Origin: JAWXBK01 sp040878185
GTDB taxonomy: Bacteria; Pseudomonadota; Alphaproteobacteria; Dongiales; Dongiaceae
DNA: 61,919 nt
Direction of reading: 5' to 3'
Assembly: GCA_040878185.1 (NCBI GenBank)
Contig: JBBDMS010000055.1
Coordinates: 1-61,919 of the forward strand
A program made the position numbers and the translations under genes. Under the pieces are notes generated by a model. The model had not been told where the DNA came from, made no database searches, and saw only the letters and a list, made by a program, of their open reading frames with translations. Below, piece after piece: positions 25,845 to 35,030 of this stretch (its first letter is position 1; the number at the start of each line of letters is the position of its first letter).

Positions 25845-26022
25845 TCGAACCGGCGGTCGGCGCGCTCCCGGGCGGCTCATGCCGGTCCGGCGCGGCGCCG
25901 AAATTTGCCTTGCAAGGGCCGGAACGCCTACCTAGTTTGCGCCCCTCGGGCGCGGTTTTGTGCCCGGCGGGCGCGCGGTTCGCGCTCGTCCGGATGCCGG
26001 TTCCGTCACGTCCGGTCCCGAT

Positions 26023-26098
<76 letters not shown>

Positions 26099-26103
26099 GT
26101 TTC

Positions 26104-26132
26104 AAAACCCCGGCAGCGATGCCGGGGTTTTT
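26104..26132 (+). terminator. Rho-independent terminator of tRNA-Ala
   Basis: AAAACCCCGGCA (26104-26115) and TGCCGGGGTTTTT (26120-26132) form a perfect 12-bp stem with a GCGA tetraloop ending in a T-run. Confidence 0.92.
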
Positions 26133-26523
26133 GTTTGCGGGAGCGTTTGCGTAAATGAGCGAAAGCGGCCGGTTGTCGGACGCGCTTCGGTATGTCGCCG
26201 CGTGCGTATCGAACGCGAGATTGAAGGTTTGGCGGGAGACGCGCTGAACGAGAGGCCGCGGCCCGGCAGCTTCTTGAGCGCCGGGATCATGGCGCCCAAA
26301 CTACATTGATAGGAGAGAGAACTAGCGTATTATGAGCACGGGGCCTTGCAAGGCCGGATGCGATGCGGGTGCGGTCGATTTTATATCGGGGGTATCTTGC
26401 GCATCCGGTGATGTGCATCCGACCCCCAGCGATCACTCCTTGACGGATTAGTACTGACGGCGGCGTGCGGAGCGGTTCGCATCCTGCGATCTGTCTAGCG
26501 TCGCGGGACGATTGGGGGAATTC
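26133..26523 (+). other. 391-bp intergenic region upstream of the arginine deiminase operon
   Basis: No gene is recognised here. It must hold the operon promoter. A perfect 14-bp palindrome GGCCTTGCAAGGCC lies at 26342-26355. TTGACGGATTAG near 26441 could supply a -35 element. No FNR/Anr-type TTGAT-N4-ATCAA site is visible, although such sites control arc operons in gammaproteobacteria. Base composition is slightly less GC-rich than in the housekeeping block. Confidence 0.5.
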
Positions 26524-27972
26524 ATGGCCGCATCAGATGCTTCAGCCGTAGCCCCGAGGGAGCGTCGGCGACTTCAGTTTCCAACTGCCTTCACCATCCT
26601 GTTCCTGCTCATCGGGTTGGTCGCGATCGCAACCCACCTCGTTCCCGCCGGTACGTATGACACGGAATACAACGAGTCGCTCGACCGCGACGTGCCGGTG
26701 CCGGGCACCTATCAGCCGGTCGAGAACGTGCCGCAGGGATTGGTCGACGTTATCCTCGCGCCGATCGCCGGGCTCTATGACCCCAAGACCTACCAGGCCA
26801 ATGCGATCGACGTCGCCGTGTTCGTGCTGGTGATCGGCGGTTTTCTCGGCGTTGTCGCCAAGACCGGTGCGATCGATGCCGGAATCGCGCGCACGACCGC
26901 TGCGCTCAAGGGCCGGGAAAAATGGATGATCCCGATCCTGATGTCGCTGTTCGCGGCCGGGGGCACGGTCTACGGCATGGCCGAAGAAACGATGGCCTTC
27001 TATCTGCTGGTCCTGCCCGTCGTCATTGCAGCCGGATACGACTCCATCACCGGCGTCGCCGTCATCATGATTGGCGCAGCGATGGGAACGCTCGGCTCCA
27101 CCATCAATCCCTTCGCGACCGTGATCGCCTCGAATGCTGCCGGCATCCCGTTCACCGAGGGCATGATGTGGCGTCTCGTCCTGCTCGGCGTCGGCTGGCT
27201 GATCTGCGTCGCCTATGTGATGCGCTATGCCGAACGCGTGCGGAAGGATCCGTCGAAGTCCCTGGTTGCCGAGTTGCACGACAGAAATCGCGCCCATTTC
27301 CTTGGGGGCAAGACGTCACTGGAGGCGATCAAATTTACGACGACGCACAAGATCGTGCTGGTCGTCTTCGGGCTGAGCTTCGCCGTCATGATCTGGGGTG
27401 TGTCCGCGCGCGGCTGGTGGATGGCCGAGATGGCGGGGCTGTTCCTGGCTGCATCTATTCTGACCGGCATCATCGCGCGCATCGGCGAGCATGAGTTCGT
27501 CGACACGTTCCTCGCCGGGGCCAGGGATCTGCTCGGCGTTGCCCTGATTATCGGCGTGGCGCGCGGCGTCGTCGTGGTCATGAACGAAGGCATGATCACA
27601 GACACGATCCTCTTTTGGTCGGAGCAGGTGGTCGAAGGGCTGCCGCCGATCGTGTTCATCAACGTGATGTACTGGATCGAAGTCGGGCTTTCGTTCCTCG
27701 TGCCATCCTCGTCGGGTCTCGCCGTGCTGACCATGCCGATCATGGCGCCGCTCGCGGATTTCTCCGGCGTCGATCGGGCGACGGTCGTGACCGCTTACCA
27801 ATCCGCCAACGGGCTGGTGAATTTCATCAACCCGACTTTCGCGGTCGTTATGGGCGGCCTCGCCCTCGGCAGGGTGCCGTATCAGCGCTGGCTCAGGTTC
27901 ACCTGGCCGCTGCTCGTCATTCTGACAGTCCTCAACATGGCTGTCCTGAGCATCAGTATCGTTACCGGCTAG
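26524..27972 (+). CDS. YfcC-type antiporter/permease, probably arginine-ornithine exchange
   Basis: A 482-residue transporter with about 12 hydrophobic helices, of the YfcC/DcuC-like superfamily to which ArcD-like basic amino acid exchangers belong. Recognisable segments include PTAFTILFLLIGLVAI near the N-terminus, LVPAGTYDTEYNE, and VGLSFLVPSSSGLAVLTMP, a re-entrant Ser-rich loop in the second half. The ATG at 26524 has GGGGGA at good spacing; a TTG 12 bases earlier is the alternative. It precedes arcA by 48 bp, so import of arginine in exchange for ornithine is the likely role (inference from context). Confidence 0.8.
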   Translation: MAASDASAVAPRERRRLQFPTAFTILFLLIGLVAIATHLVPAGTYDTEYNESLDRDVPVPGTYQPVENVPQGLVDVILAPIAGLYDPKTYQANAIDVAVFVLVIGGFLGVVAKTGAIDAGIARTTAALKGREKWMIPILMSLFAAGGTVYGMAEETMAFYLLVLPVVIAAGYDSITGVAVIMIGAAMGTLGSTINPFATVIASNAAGIPFTEGMMWRLVLLGVGWLICVAYVMRYAERVRKDPSKSLVAELHDRNRAHFLGGKTSLEAIKFTTTHKIVLVVFGLSFAVMIWGVSARGWWMAEMAGLFLAASILTGIIARIGEHEFVDTFLAGARDLLGVALIIGVARGVVVVMNEGMITDTILFWSEQVVEGLPPIVFINVMYWIEVGLSFLVPSSSGLAVLTMPIMAPLADFSGVDRATVVTAYQSANGLVNFINPTFAVVMGGLALGRVPYQRWLRFTWPLLVILTVLNMAVLSISIVTG

Positions 27973-28020
27973 CCAACCGGGTGATCGAATCACTCGCACC
28001 GAAATAGTAAGGATCGCTAA

Positions 28021-29253
28021 ATGCCAGAGAAACTGGGCGTACATTCCGAAGTTGGTAAGCTGCGTCGCGTCATGGTCTGCCGGCCGGGCCTCGCGCATCA
28101 GCGCCTGACGCCGAGCAATGCTTCCAACCTGCTGTTCGACGATGTGATCTGGGTACACCAGGCACAGGTCGACCATGCCGATTTCGTTCTCAAGATGCAG
28201 GAGCGCGGCACCGAGGTGCTGGAGCTGCACGATATGGTCGCCCGCTGCATGGAGATTCCGGAGGCGCGCAAGTTCGTGCTCGACCGGCGGATTGGCGCGA
28301 ATTTCGTGGGTCCCGGCCTGGCGCGATCAATGCGGCCTTGGCTCAACGAAATGCCGGCGAAGAAACTGGCCGAGTTCCTCATCGGCGGCATTGCGCTCGA
28401 CGATCTGCCGAAGGAGGAGACGACCGCGATTGCACGCGAAATCCTGCCGGGCACGGATTTCATCGTGCCGCCGATCCCGAACACATTGTTCCAGCGCGAT
28501 CCGTCCTGCTGGATCTACAATGGCGTGACCGTCAATCCGATGTTTTGGCCGGCACGCAAACCCGAAACGCTGCTGATGCGCGCGATCTATAAGTTCCATC
28601 CGATGTTCGCCGGTCAGGACTTCAAAATCTGGTTCGGCGACTCCGACGAAGATTTCGGCAATGCGAACATGGAAGGTGGCGACGTCATGCCGATCGGTAA
28701 CGGCACCGTGCTGATCGGCATGGGCGAGCGCACAACCGGCCAGGCCGTGACGCAGGTTGCGCGCGAGCTCTTCCGGCACGGCGCAGCGAAGCGGGTGATC
28801 GGGTGCGTGATGCCGAAGAGCCGCGCCGCAATGCATCTCGATACAGTATTCACGCTTCTCGACGTCGACAAATGCACCGTGTTTAGCGCCGTGGTGGACG
28901 AGATCCGGTGCTATAGCGCCTACCCGAGCGACAATGATGCCGGATATGAAATCCGGCGCGACGAGGGACATTTCCTCGATGTCGTCAAGGGCGCGCTGGG
29001 GCTGAAGAAGCTGCAGGTTATCGGTACCGGCGGCGACGCCTACGAATCCGAACGCGAACAGTGGGACGACGGCAACAACGTCGTTGCCCTCGAGCCGGGC
29101 GTGGTTGTTGCTTACGATCGCAACACCTCGACGAACACGCTTCTGCGCAAGGCTGGCGTCGAAGTCATCACCATCCGCGGTTCGGAACTGGGCCGCGGTC
29201 GCGGCGGCGGGCACTGCATGACGTGCCCGATCATCCGCGATCCGATATCGTGA
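28021..29253 (+). CDS. arcA: Arginine deiminase
   Basis: A 410-residue cytoplasmic enzyme hydrolysing arginine to citrulline and ammonia. All catalytic residues of the family are present: D160 (FQRDPS), E218 (NMEGGD), H272 and D274 (MHLDTVF) and the nucleophile C399 (GRGGGHCMTCP). Length is as in bacterial arginine deiminases. First enzyme of the operon, 48 bp after the YfcC gene. Arginine deiminase operons are patchily distributed in alphaproteobacteria. Confidence 0.96.
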   Translation: MPEKLGVHSEVGKLRRVMVCRPGLAHQRLTPSNASNLLFDDVIWVHQAQVDHADFVLKMQERGTEVLELHDMVARCMEIPEARKFVLDRRIGANFVGPGLARSMRPWLNEMPAKKLAEFLIGGIALDDLPKEETTAIAREILPGTDFIVPPIPNTLFQRDPSCWIYNGVTVNPMFWPARKPETLLMRAIYKFHPMFAGQDFKIWFGDSDEDFGNANMEGGDVMPIGNGTVLIGMGERTTGQAVTQVARELFRHGAAKRVIGCVMPKSRAAMHLDTVFTLLDVDKCTVFSAVVDEIRCYSAYPSDNDAGYEIRRDEGHFLDVVKGALGLKKLQVIGTGGDAYESEREQWDDGNNVVALEPGVVVAYDRNTSTNTLLRKAGVEVITIRGSELGRGRGGGHCMTCPIIRDPIS

Positions 29254-29304
29254 TTCCCTCGCGCCCGCGCTGGAATCAAAAAGTTTCACATCAGGAGGCA
29301 CAAG

Positions 29305-30306
29305 ATGCCGTTCAACCTTAAGGGCCGCCATTTTCTCAAGCTGCTCGACTTCAATCAGAAGGAAGTGCTGTACCTGCTCGATTTGTCGCGCGACCTGAAG
29401 CGCGCGAAGTATGCGGGCACCGAACAGGAGCATCTCCACCGCAAGAACATTTGCCTGATCTTCGAGAAGACCTCGACGCGGACGCGCTGCGCTTTCGAGG
29501 TGGCTGCCTATGACCAGGGTGCACGCATTACCTATCTCGACCCGTCAGGCTCGCAGATCGGTCACAAGGAGACGATGAAGGATACCGCGCGCGTGCTCGG
29601 GCGCATGTACGATGCGATCGAGTATCGCGGCGCCGGGCAGGGGTTGGTCGAAGAGCTCGCAAAATATGCGGGCGTGCCGGTCTATAACGGCCTGACCGAC
29701 GAGTTCCATCCGACGCAGATGCTCGCCGATCTTCTCACCATGCGCGAACATTCCGTCCGGCCGCTGCGCGAGATTTCATACTGCTATATCGGTGACGGCC
29801 GCAGCAACATGGGCCATTCGCTGATGATCGCGGGCTGCCTGATGGGCATGGACGTGCGTATCGCCGCACCGAAAAAGAACTGGCCGGAAGAGAGTTACGT
29901 TAAGGATGCGAAGAAACTCGCAGCCCTTTACGGCGGGCGCTTGACGATCACCGAGGACGTCAAGAAGGGCGTCAAGGACGTCGATTTCATCCACACCGAC
30001 GTCTGGGTCTCGATGGGCGAGCCACCGGAGGTCTGGGCGGAGCGTATCAAGCTGCTTAAGCCGTACCAGGTGAACAGGAAGCTGATCGAAGGCACCGGCA
30101 ATCCGCACACGCAGTTCATGCATTGCCTGCCGGCGTACCACAATACGGATACGAAGATCGGCAAGCAGATCGCCAAACAGCATGGCATCACCGAAATGGA
30201 AGTGACCGAGGAAGTCTTCGAATCGCCGCGTTCGATTGTTTTCGACCAGGCCGAGAATCGCCTTCATACGATCAAGGCGGTTCTCGTCGCCACGATCGGT
30301 AGCTGA
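29305..30306 (+). CDS. arcB: Ornithine carbamoyltransferase, catabolic context
   Basis: A 333-residue transferase. The carbamoyl-phosphate loop is STRTRC (57-62) and the ornithine-binding HCLP motif is in FMHCLPAYHN (about 270-279). In this operon it should run in the phosphorolytic direction, from citrulline to ornithine and carbamoyl phosphate. Its length is nearer to catabolic ArcB/ArgF of E. coli type than to the shorter anabolic alphaproteobacterial ArgF. AGGAGG precedes the start. Four bases separate it from arcC. Confidence 0.93.
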   Translation: MPFNLKGRHFLKLLDFNQKEVLYLLDLSRDLKRAKYAGTEQEHLHRKNICLIFEKTSTRTRCAFEVAAYDQGARITYLDPSGSQIGHKETMKDTARVLGRMYDAIEYRGAGQGLVEELAKYAGVPVYNGLTDEFHPTQMLADLLTMREHSVRPLREISYCYIGDGRSNMGHSLMIAGCLMGMDVRIAAPKKNWPEESYVKDAKKLAALYGGRLTITEDVKKGVKDVDFIHTDVWVSMGEPPEVWAERIKLLKPYQVNRKLIEGTGNPHTQFMHCLPAYHNTDTKIGKQIAKQHGITEMEVTEEVFESPRSIVFDQAENRLHTIKAVLVATIGS

Positions 30307-30309
30307 GCC

Positions 30310-31242
30310 ATGCGCGTCGTCGTTGCATTGGGCGGCAATGCGCTTCTGCGTCGCGGCGAGCCGATGACGGCGGATGCGCAGCGGCAGAACGTCCGGATCG
30401 CCGCCAAGGCGCTGGCGCCGATCGCACAGGCGCATCAGCTTGTCATCTCGCACGGCAATGGCCCGCAGGTCGGCCTGCTGGCCCTGCAGGGGGCGGCCTA
30501 TTCGCAAGTCGAGACCTATCCGCTCGACGTTCTGGGTGCCGAAACCGAGGGCGCGATCGGCTATATGATCGAGCAGGAACTCGGGAACCTCCTGCCCGTC
30601 GAGGTGCCTTTCGCGACGATCCTGACGATGATCGAGGTCGATGCAGCCGATCCGGCGTTCAAAGATCCGACGAAGTTCATCGGCCCGGTCTATCCGAAGG
30701 ACGAAGCGGAGCGGATGGCGAAGGAAAAAGGCTGGGCCATCAAGCCGGACGGCGACAAATGGCGCCGCGTCGTCGCATCCCCGGCACCCAAACGGATATT
30801 CGAGATCCGTCCGATCCGCTGGCTGCTCGAGAAGAACACGATCGTCGTCTGCGCCGGCGGCGGCGGCATTCCGACCGTTTATGATTCAAATCGCAAGCTC
30901 TCCGGCATCGAAGCGGTGATCGATAAGGATTTTGCCTCGGAACTGCTGGCGCGCGAGCTGGAAGCGGACTTCTTCATCATGGCCACGGATGCCGATGCCG
31001 TGTTTGTCGACTGGGGCAAGCCAACACAGAAGGCGATCCACCGGGCGGCGCCCGATGCGCTCGATGCCTACTCGTTTCCGGCCGGCTCGATGGGACCGAA
31101 GGTCGAGGCCGCGCAGAAGTTTGCCCGCGAGAGCGGAAAGACAGCAGCCATCGGTGCGCTACGTGATCTGGAAGGAATCCTGGCGGGGACGAAGGGCACA
31201 TTGATTTCGAAGGACTCTGCCGAAATCAGTTGGCATGCCTGA
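30310..31242 (+). CDS. arcC: Carbamate kinase
   Basis: A 310-residue kinase making ATP and carbamate from carbamoyl phosphate and ADP, the energy-yielding last step of the arginine deiminase pathway. The N-terminal MRVVVALGGNALL and the HGNGPQVGLL segment bind the phosphates, and VCAGGGGIP and DKDFASELLA are family motifs. It follows arcB with only three intervening bases. Confidence 0.96.
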   Translation: MRVVVALGGNALLRRGEPMTADAQRQNVRIAAKALAPIAQAHQLVISHGNGPQVGLLALQGAAYSQVETYPLDVLGAETEGAIGYMIEQELGNLLPVEVPFATILTMIEVDAADPAFKDPTKFIGPVYPKDEAERMAKEKGWAIKPDGDKWRRVVASPAPKRIFEIRPIRWLLEKNTIVVCAGGGGIPTVYDSNRKLSGIEAVIDKDFASELLARELEADFFIMATDADAVFVDWGKPTQKAIHRAAPDALDAYSFPAGSMGPKVEAAQKFARESGKTAAIGALRDLEGILAGTKGTLISKDSAEISWHA

Positions 31243-31333
31243 TCGCATGCCATGCACAAGATCGCCAAAGCGGGATACATCCTCGAAATGCTGACGGGCC
31301 ATGCGTCGGTCGTCGATTGCCGGGAGCGCGGCC

Positions 31334-32809
31334 ATGGCGACTGACCAAACGAGTACCCGGCCGCTCCGCCAACCGTCATTGCTCCATGCGTTGATTCCAG
31401 TCGCGGCCCTGATCGGGTTGTTGGCGGCTTCGTACCTGCTCTATGGCGACGGTGCGTCGGCCGGCCCGAACCAGGTTGCATTGCTGTTCGCGGCAATCGT
31501 CGCGATCGGCGTCGGCTACACGAACGGCTATCGGATGGCCGATGTCCGAAAGCAGGTCACTGACGGAATCGCGATCGGTCTGCCGGCGATGCTGATCCTG
31601 CTGGCGGTCGGTGGGCTGATAGGGACCTGGGCGATGGGCGGCACCATTGTCGCCATGACCTACTACGGAATACAGATTCTCAGCCCCGAATATTTTTACG
31701 TAACGACCGCAATTGTCTGTGCCGTGATTTCGAGCGGAATCGGCAGCTCCTGGACCACGGCAGCGACCATCGGAATCGGGCTGATGGCGATCTCGGAAGT
31801 CATGGGACTGTCGCCGACGATCACCGCGGGCGCCGTGATATCGGGCGCCTATTTCGGCGACCGGCTGTCGCCCTTGTCGGGATCGTCCAGCCTTGCGACC
31901 GCTGCTGCCGGCTCGGAACTCTACGAACATGTCTCGTCTTCGCTCTGGACCGCAGTGCCATCGCTTCTTATCGCACTTGTAATCTTCTTCATGCTTGGCG
32001 AACCGGGTGAGTTCGATCTCACCGCCCTGCTGACGGTTGTCGAAGAGAAGGCGGTGGTTTCGCCCTGGGCGCTCGCTCCGCTGGTACTGCTTCTCGTGCT
32101 TGCGTTTGCCCGATTTCCGCCTGCCGTCGCGATATTCCTGTCGGCTCTGGCCGCGGGCCTCGTCGCCGTTCTGTTGAATGGCGATGCCGTCCTTGCGTTC
32201 GTCGGCGAGCCCAATCTTTCGACCCCCCTGGCAATGATCAAAGGCGTCTGGACCGCCATCGCTACGGGCTATGTGAGCGATACCGGCAGCGGGAAACTGG
32301 ACCAGCTCCTGACGCGCGGCGGCATGGAAAGCATGCTCAGCACGATATGGCTGATCATCTCGGCGCTGTGCTTCGGGTCGATTTTCGAGAGCATGGGATT
32401 GCTGGAACGGCTGACGGAACCGTTGATCCGACGGCTCAGGTCCATCGGTGCCATGGTGGCCGGCATCGTCGCGACCTGTCTGGGCGCCAACATTCTGACG
32501 TCGGACCAGTATATCGCGATTGTCTTGCCGGGCCGCATCTTCAAGGCCCATTCCGACGAAAGCGGGCAATCGCCTGTATTGTTGTCGCGGACGCTCGCCG
32601 ATGCGGCGACCGTGACTTCACCCCTTGTACCCTGGAACAGTTGTGGCGCTTTCATGTCGGCAACACTGGGCGTGCCGACATTCAGTTACTTGCCATACTG
32701 TTTCTTCAATCTCATCAGCCCGGTCATGGCGGTGCTGGCGGCGTATCTCCGGTTCCATCTTCCGAAACGGCGGCCGGCAAGCGTCGAGCGCACGGGATCG
32801 CAGGAATAA
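31334..32809 (+). CDS. NhaC family antiporter
   Basis: A 491-residue transporter with about 12 helices of the NhaC (Na+/H+ antiporter) family; some members exchange amino acids or carboxylates. The signature segments SGIGSSWTTAATIGIGL, GAVISGAYFGDRLSPLSGSS and LGANILTSDQYIAIVLPGR are present. The ATG at 31334 has GGGAG upstream; an earlier ATG at 31301 is less likely. It ends the arc operon, 91 bp after arcC, so the operon encodes two different antiporters. It could take ornithine out or balance Na+/H+ during alkalinisation by ammonia. Confidence 0.85.
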   Translation: MATDQTSTRPLRQPSLLHALIPVAALIGLLAASYLLYGDGASAGPNQVALLFAAIVAIGVGYTNGYRMADVRKQVTDGIAIGLPAMLILLAVGGLIGTWAMGGTIVAMTYYGIQILSPEYFYVTTAIVCAVISSGIGSSWTTAATIGIGLMAISEVMGLSPTITAGAVISGAYFGDRLSPLSGSSSLATAAAGSELYEHVSSSLWTAVPSLLIALVIFFMLGEPGEFDLTALLTVVEEKAVVSPWALAPLVLLLVLAFARFPPAVAIFLSALAAGLVAVLLNGDAVLAFVGEPNLSTPLAMIKGVWTAIATGYVSDTGSGKLDQLLTRGGMESMLSTIWLIISALCFGSIFESMGLLERLTEPLIRRLRSIGAMVAGIVATCLGANILTSDQYIAIVLPGRIFKAHSDESGQSPVLLSRTLADAATVTSPLVPWNSCGAFMSATLGVPTFSYLPYCFFNLISPVMAVLAAYLRFHLPKRRPASVERTGSQE

Positions 32810-32828
32810 AAGCCGGCGTGCCGGCTTT
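32809..32828 (+). terminator. Hairpin after the NhaC gene
   Basis: AAAGCCGGC (32809-32817) and GCCGGCTTT (32820-32828) form a perfect 9-bp inverted repeat beginning at the last base of the stop codon. Only three T residues follow, so termination may be partial, allowing read-through into the porin gene. Confidence 0.6.
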
Positions 32829-32854
32829 GGTCGCTCGGCAAAGGGAAGACGATC

Positions 32855-34021
32855 GTGAAGAACATCTTGATGTGTACAACGGCCATCGTCGCCTGCGGTA
32901 TGGCGGCGGGGACGGCGCTGGCGGATGGCGTCGAGCTCGGTCTCGGCGGATACTATATCGGTGCCGCCGGCGCCAATATCAACGAGAAATTCTTCGACGG
33001 TGCCGGGCTCGATGATCCGAGGCTGGGTGCGTTCAGGCAGGATGTCGAAATCCACGTCACGGGCGAAACGACGCTCGACAATGGGATCACCGTTGGCGTC
33101 GCCATTCGTCTCGAAGGTCAGCAATCGGACGATCAGATCGACGAGGTTTGGGCGTATTTCAACGGCAGCTTCGGCGAAATCCGGTTTGGCGACGACGAGG
33201 ATGCGATGGAGCAGCTTGCTTACGGCATCCCGACCGCGACCAATATTTTTGGCGTCGATTCGCCGTACATGTCGTTCAGCAATGCCTGGTTCGGCGGGTT
33301 CGGCACCGGCACCACCTATGTCAAGATGTCAAACAATGCGACCAAACTGATCTATTTTTCGCCATCCTTCGGCGGGTTCACGTTCGCGGTGTCCTATGCG
33401 CCCGATCGCCGCGGCGAGGATTGCTATTTCGGATTTACCAGCGTCTGCGGCAACGTCTCGCCGGGCGGCACGACCTTCGCCAACAACGGCACGGAGATCT
33501 CGAACGTGTGGTCGGCGGCGATGAACTTCGAGCACGACTTCAACAGCTTCAGCCTCTATGCCGGTGTTGCCGCATCCGTGGGTGAGTTCGAAACACCCGG
33601 CAGCGTGACGGTCGGGCCGATTACGACCGTTGGCGACAGCGATGTCCGGGCGACGCGCGCGCATCTGCAGGCTGCGATCGGCAACTGGTATATCGGCCTC
33701 GCCGGCATGCACGTGGACAATTTTTTCTATTCGGGCGTGTTCCCCACCGCGGATGAGGTGGATGTCTGGTTCTATGGTGCCGGCGTCACTTACAACATGG
33801 ATGCCTGGACATTTGGCTTCGCCTGGTCGCACGGCGACCTCGCGAACTGGGCCGGGTCGGGCAATGACGCGACGCTCGACATCCTGCGCCTCGAAGCACG
33901 CTACGATCTCGGGCCCGGCATTTCGCTCGACTTTTCGACGGGCTGGGAATCGTGGGATGCCGATGCGCAGGCGGACTACTCTTCCTACCCGATCATGACG
34001 GGGTTCTATATTGCCTTCTGA
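32855..34021 (+). CDS. Outer-membrane porin
   Basis: A 388-residue porin with a cleavable signal peptide (MKNILMCTTAIVACGMAAGT, cleavage after ALA at 23). The mature protein alternates polar and aromatic residues as a beta-barrel, includes FNGSFGEIRFGDDEDAMEQL (a constriction-loop-type segment of general porins), and ends in a C-terminal Phe (TGFYIAF), the BAM recognition signature. The start is GTG at 32855 with AAGGGAAG upstream. Two cysteines in CYFGFTSVC may form a disulfide in a loop. It presumably admits substrates for the adjacent transporters. Confidence 0.88.
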   Translation: MKNILMCTTAIVACGMAAGTALADGVELGLGGYYIGAAGANINEKFFDGAGLDDPRLGAFRQDVEIHVTGETTLDNGITVGVAIRLEGQQSDDQIDEVWAYFNGSFGEIRFGDDEDAMEQLAYGIPTATNIFGVDSPYMSFSNAWFGGFGTGTTYVKMSNNATKLIYFSPSFGGFTFAVSYAPDRRGEDCYFGFTSVCGNVSPGGTTFANNGTEISNVWSAAMNFEHDFNSFSLYAGVAASVGEFETPGSVTVGPITTVGDSDVRATRAHLQAAIGNWYIGLAGMHVDNFFYSGVFPTADEVDVWFYGAGVTYNMDAWTFGFAWSHGDLANWAGSGNDATLDILRLEARYDLGPGISLDFSTGWESWDADAQADYSSYPIMTGFYIAF

Positions 34022-34176
34022 TGTCGGGCGCATTTCGATATGTCGCGGCGTATGATTCTGCCGTTGCGCGCATCGACGAAGCGCCCGTCGATGAAGTTGC
34101 GTGTCTCGAACGCAAGCCTGCCAGCTTTCTCCTGCAAACCGGCGCGATCCAGTCGTCTTGCCACATCAAGGTTCAT
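34006..34176 (-). pseudogene. N-terminal fragment of an aldehyde dehydrogenase
   Basis: From an ATG at 34176 with GGGGAGG upstream, the minus strand reads MNLDVARRLDRAGLQEK and then FETRNFIDGRFVDARNG, the usual start of NAD-dependent aldehyde dehydrogenases. Similarity stops after about 48 codons, and the frame ends at a TAG (34006-34008) inside the 3' end of the porin gene. The rest of the gene is missing, so this looks like a truncation at the border of the arc/porin segment. Confidence 0.7.
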
Positions 34177-34260
34177 GGTTGCCTCCCCCTATAAATGTTA
34201 CCGACATGCAGGCCTTGGAACGTATCCCGACAGCGCCAAACCGTCGTTCGGCGAAAGGAT

Positions 34261-34368
34261 TCAGATGCCCGCCAGAAGACCGCCGTCGATCAGATAGGAC
34301 GCGCCGGTTACCATCACGGCCTCGTCGGAGCACAGATACAGCGCGAGCGTTGCGACTTCGTCGGACGC
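34261..34368 (-). pseudogene. C-terminal remnant of a short-chain dehydrogenase/reductase
   Basis: The minus strand ends with SDEVATLALYLCSDEAVM then VTGASYLIDGGLLAGI and a stop at 34261. This is the canonical SDR C-terminus (SdeAxxvTGaxyxvDGG). Upstream of the Ser the similarity is lost immediately, so only about 35 codons survive. On the minus strand it would precede the truncated aldehyde dehydrogenase by 84 bp, suggesting a former SDR-ALDH operon. Confidence 0.75.
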
Positions 34369-34414
34369 AGCGCGGGGTGGCGGTAACGTCTTCGCCAATG
34401 ACCGGATCGAAACG

Positions 34415-34490
34415 GTGCAGCATGTTCCGGCTGATAACAAAGGCGTACTGATCACCGGTGCGGCAACCGGTATCGGCCTCAAAATCTCGC
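34415..34490 (+). pseudogene. N-terminal remnant of a short-chain dehydrogenase/reductase
   Basis: The plus strand encodes NKGVLITGAATGIGLKIS, the cofactor-binding TGxxxGIG motif at the start of an SDR. The frame loses all similarity after about 25 codons and reaches a stop at 34606. It lies back to back with the C-terminal SDR fragment on the other strand, which implies an inversion combined with deletion, or two separate decayed genes. Confidence 0.6.
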
Positions 34491-35030
34491 TGTGCCGTCG
34501 ATGGACGGGATGGCGAATCGCTGAGGGCGCGCCCTCTGCATTCAATTTTCCGCGTGCTGATTCCCGCAACGATCGGGATGACAATCGGGTCCGACGACGT
34601 TGGTAGCATCTGGCTCGGCGCTCGTTCGTATGCGATCGCCAAAGGGATTGCGAGGCTATCGACGCGGCGTCCGAGATCGTTTGGCCAGAAAACTGCAATC
34701 TTTCTACTCGTTGCATCAAAAAGACCCATCAGATTTGGACATTCGTGCAGGCTTTCCCGACGTAACCCGCCAATGGCTTGCCATTTCTCGATCCTGTGAC
34801 CTAGGATGACCGGTAATAAAAGTCTTCGGGCAGGCAGGTTTCCGGGGGTGCTTGCAACGAATTGCCGGCAAGGTTGGGAAGCGGGCGATAAGCTGTGCCG
34901 ACTGACCTGGTCGACTTGTCTACGAATGCCAAAGGAGGGATGTGCCCCAGCGATCGGTTGGAGGCCGATCCCCAGAAAAACGGCCCGCCGCAATAGAGCG
35001 GGCTCCGATAAAGCAAGGGAGGATATCGCG
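34491..35030. other. 540-bp non-coding or decayed region
   Basis: No intact gene is seen on either strand. Reading frames are interrupted and match nothing recognised, and base composition is less GC-rich than in neighbouring genes. The last part must hold the promoter of the binding-protein gene; GGGAGGA directly precedes its ATG. A GCCCGC...GCGGGC hairpin lies near 34983-35004. Confidence 0.5.

Noticed and set aside
34491..34805. A LacI- or LysR-type regulator remnant on the minus strand
   Set aside because: Short stretches looked vaguely regulator-like, but no helix-turn-helix or domain motif could be identified.
34806..35030. A small-ligand riboswitch upstream of the Tat-type binding protein
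   Set aside because: A stretch near 34830 recalled aptamer-like GGCAGG repeats, but no complete known consensus could be traced.
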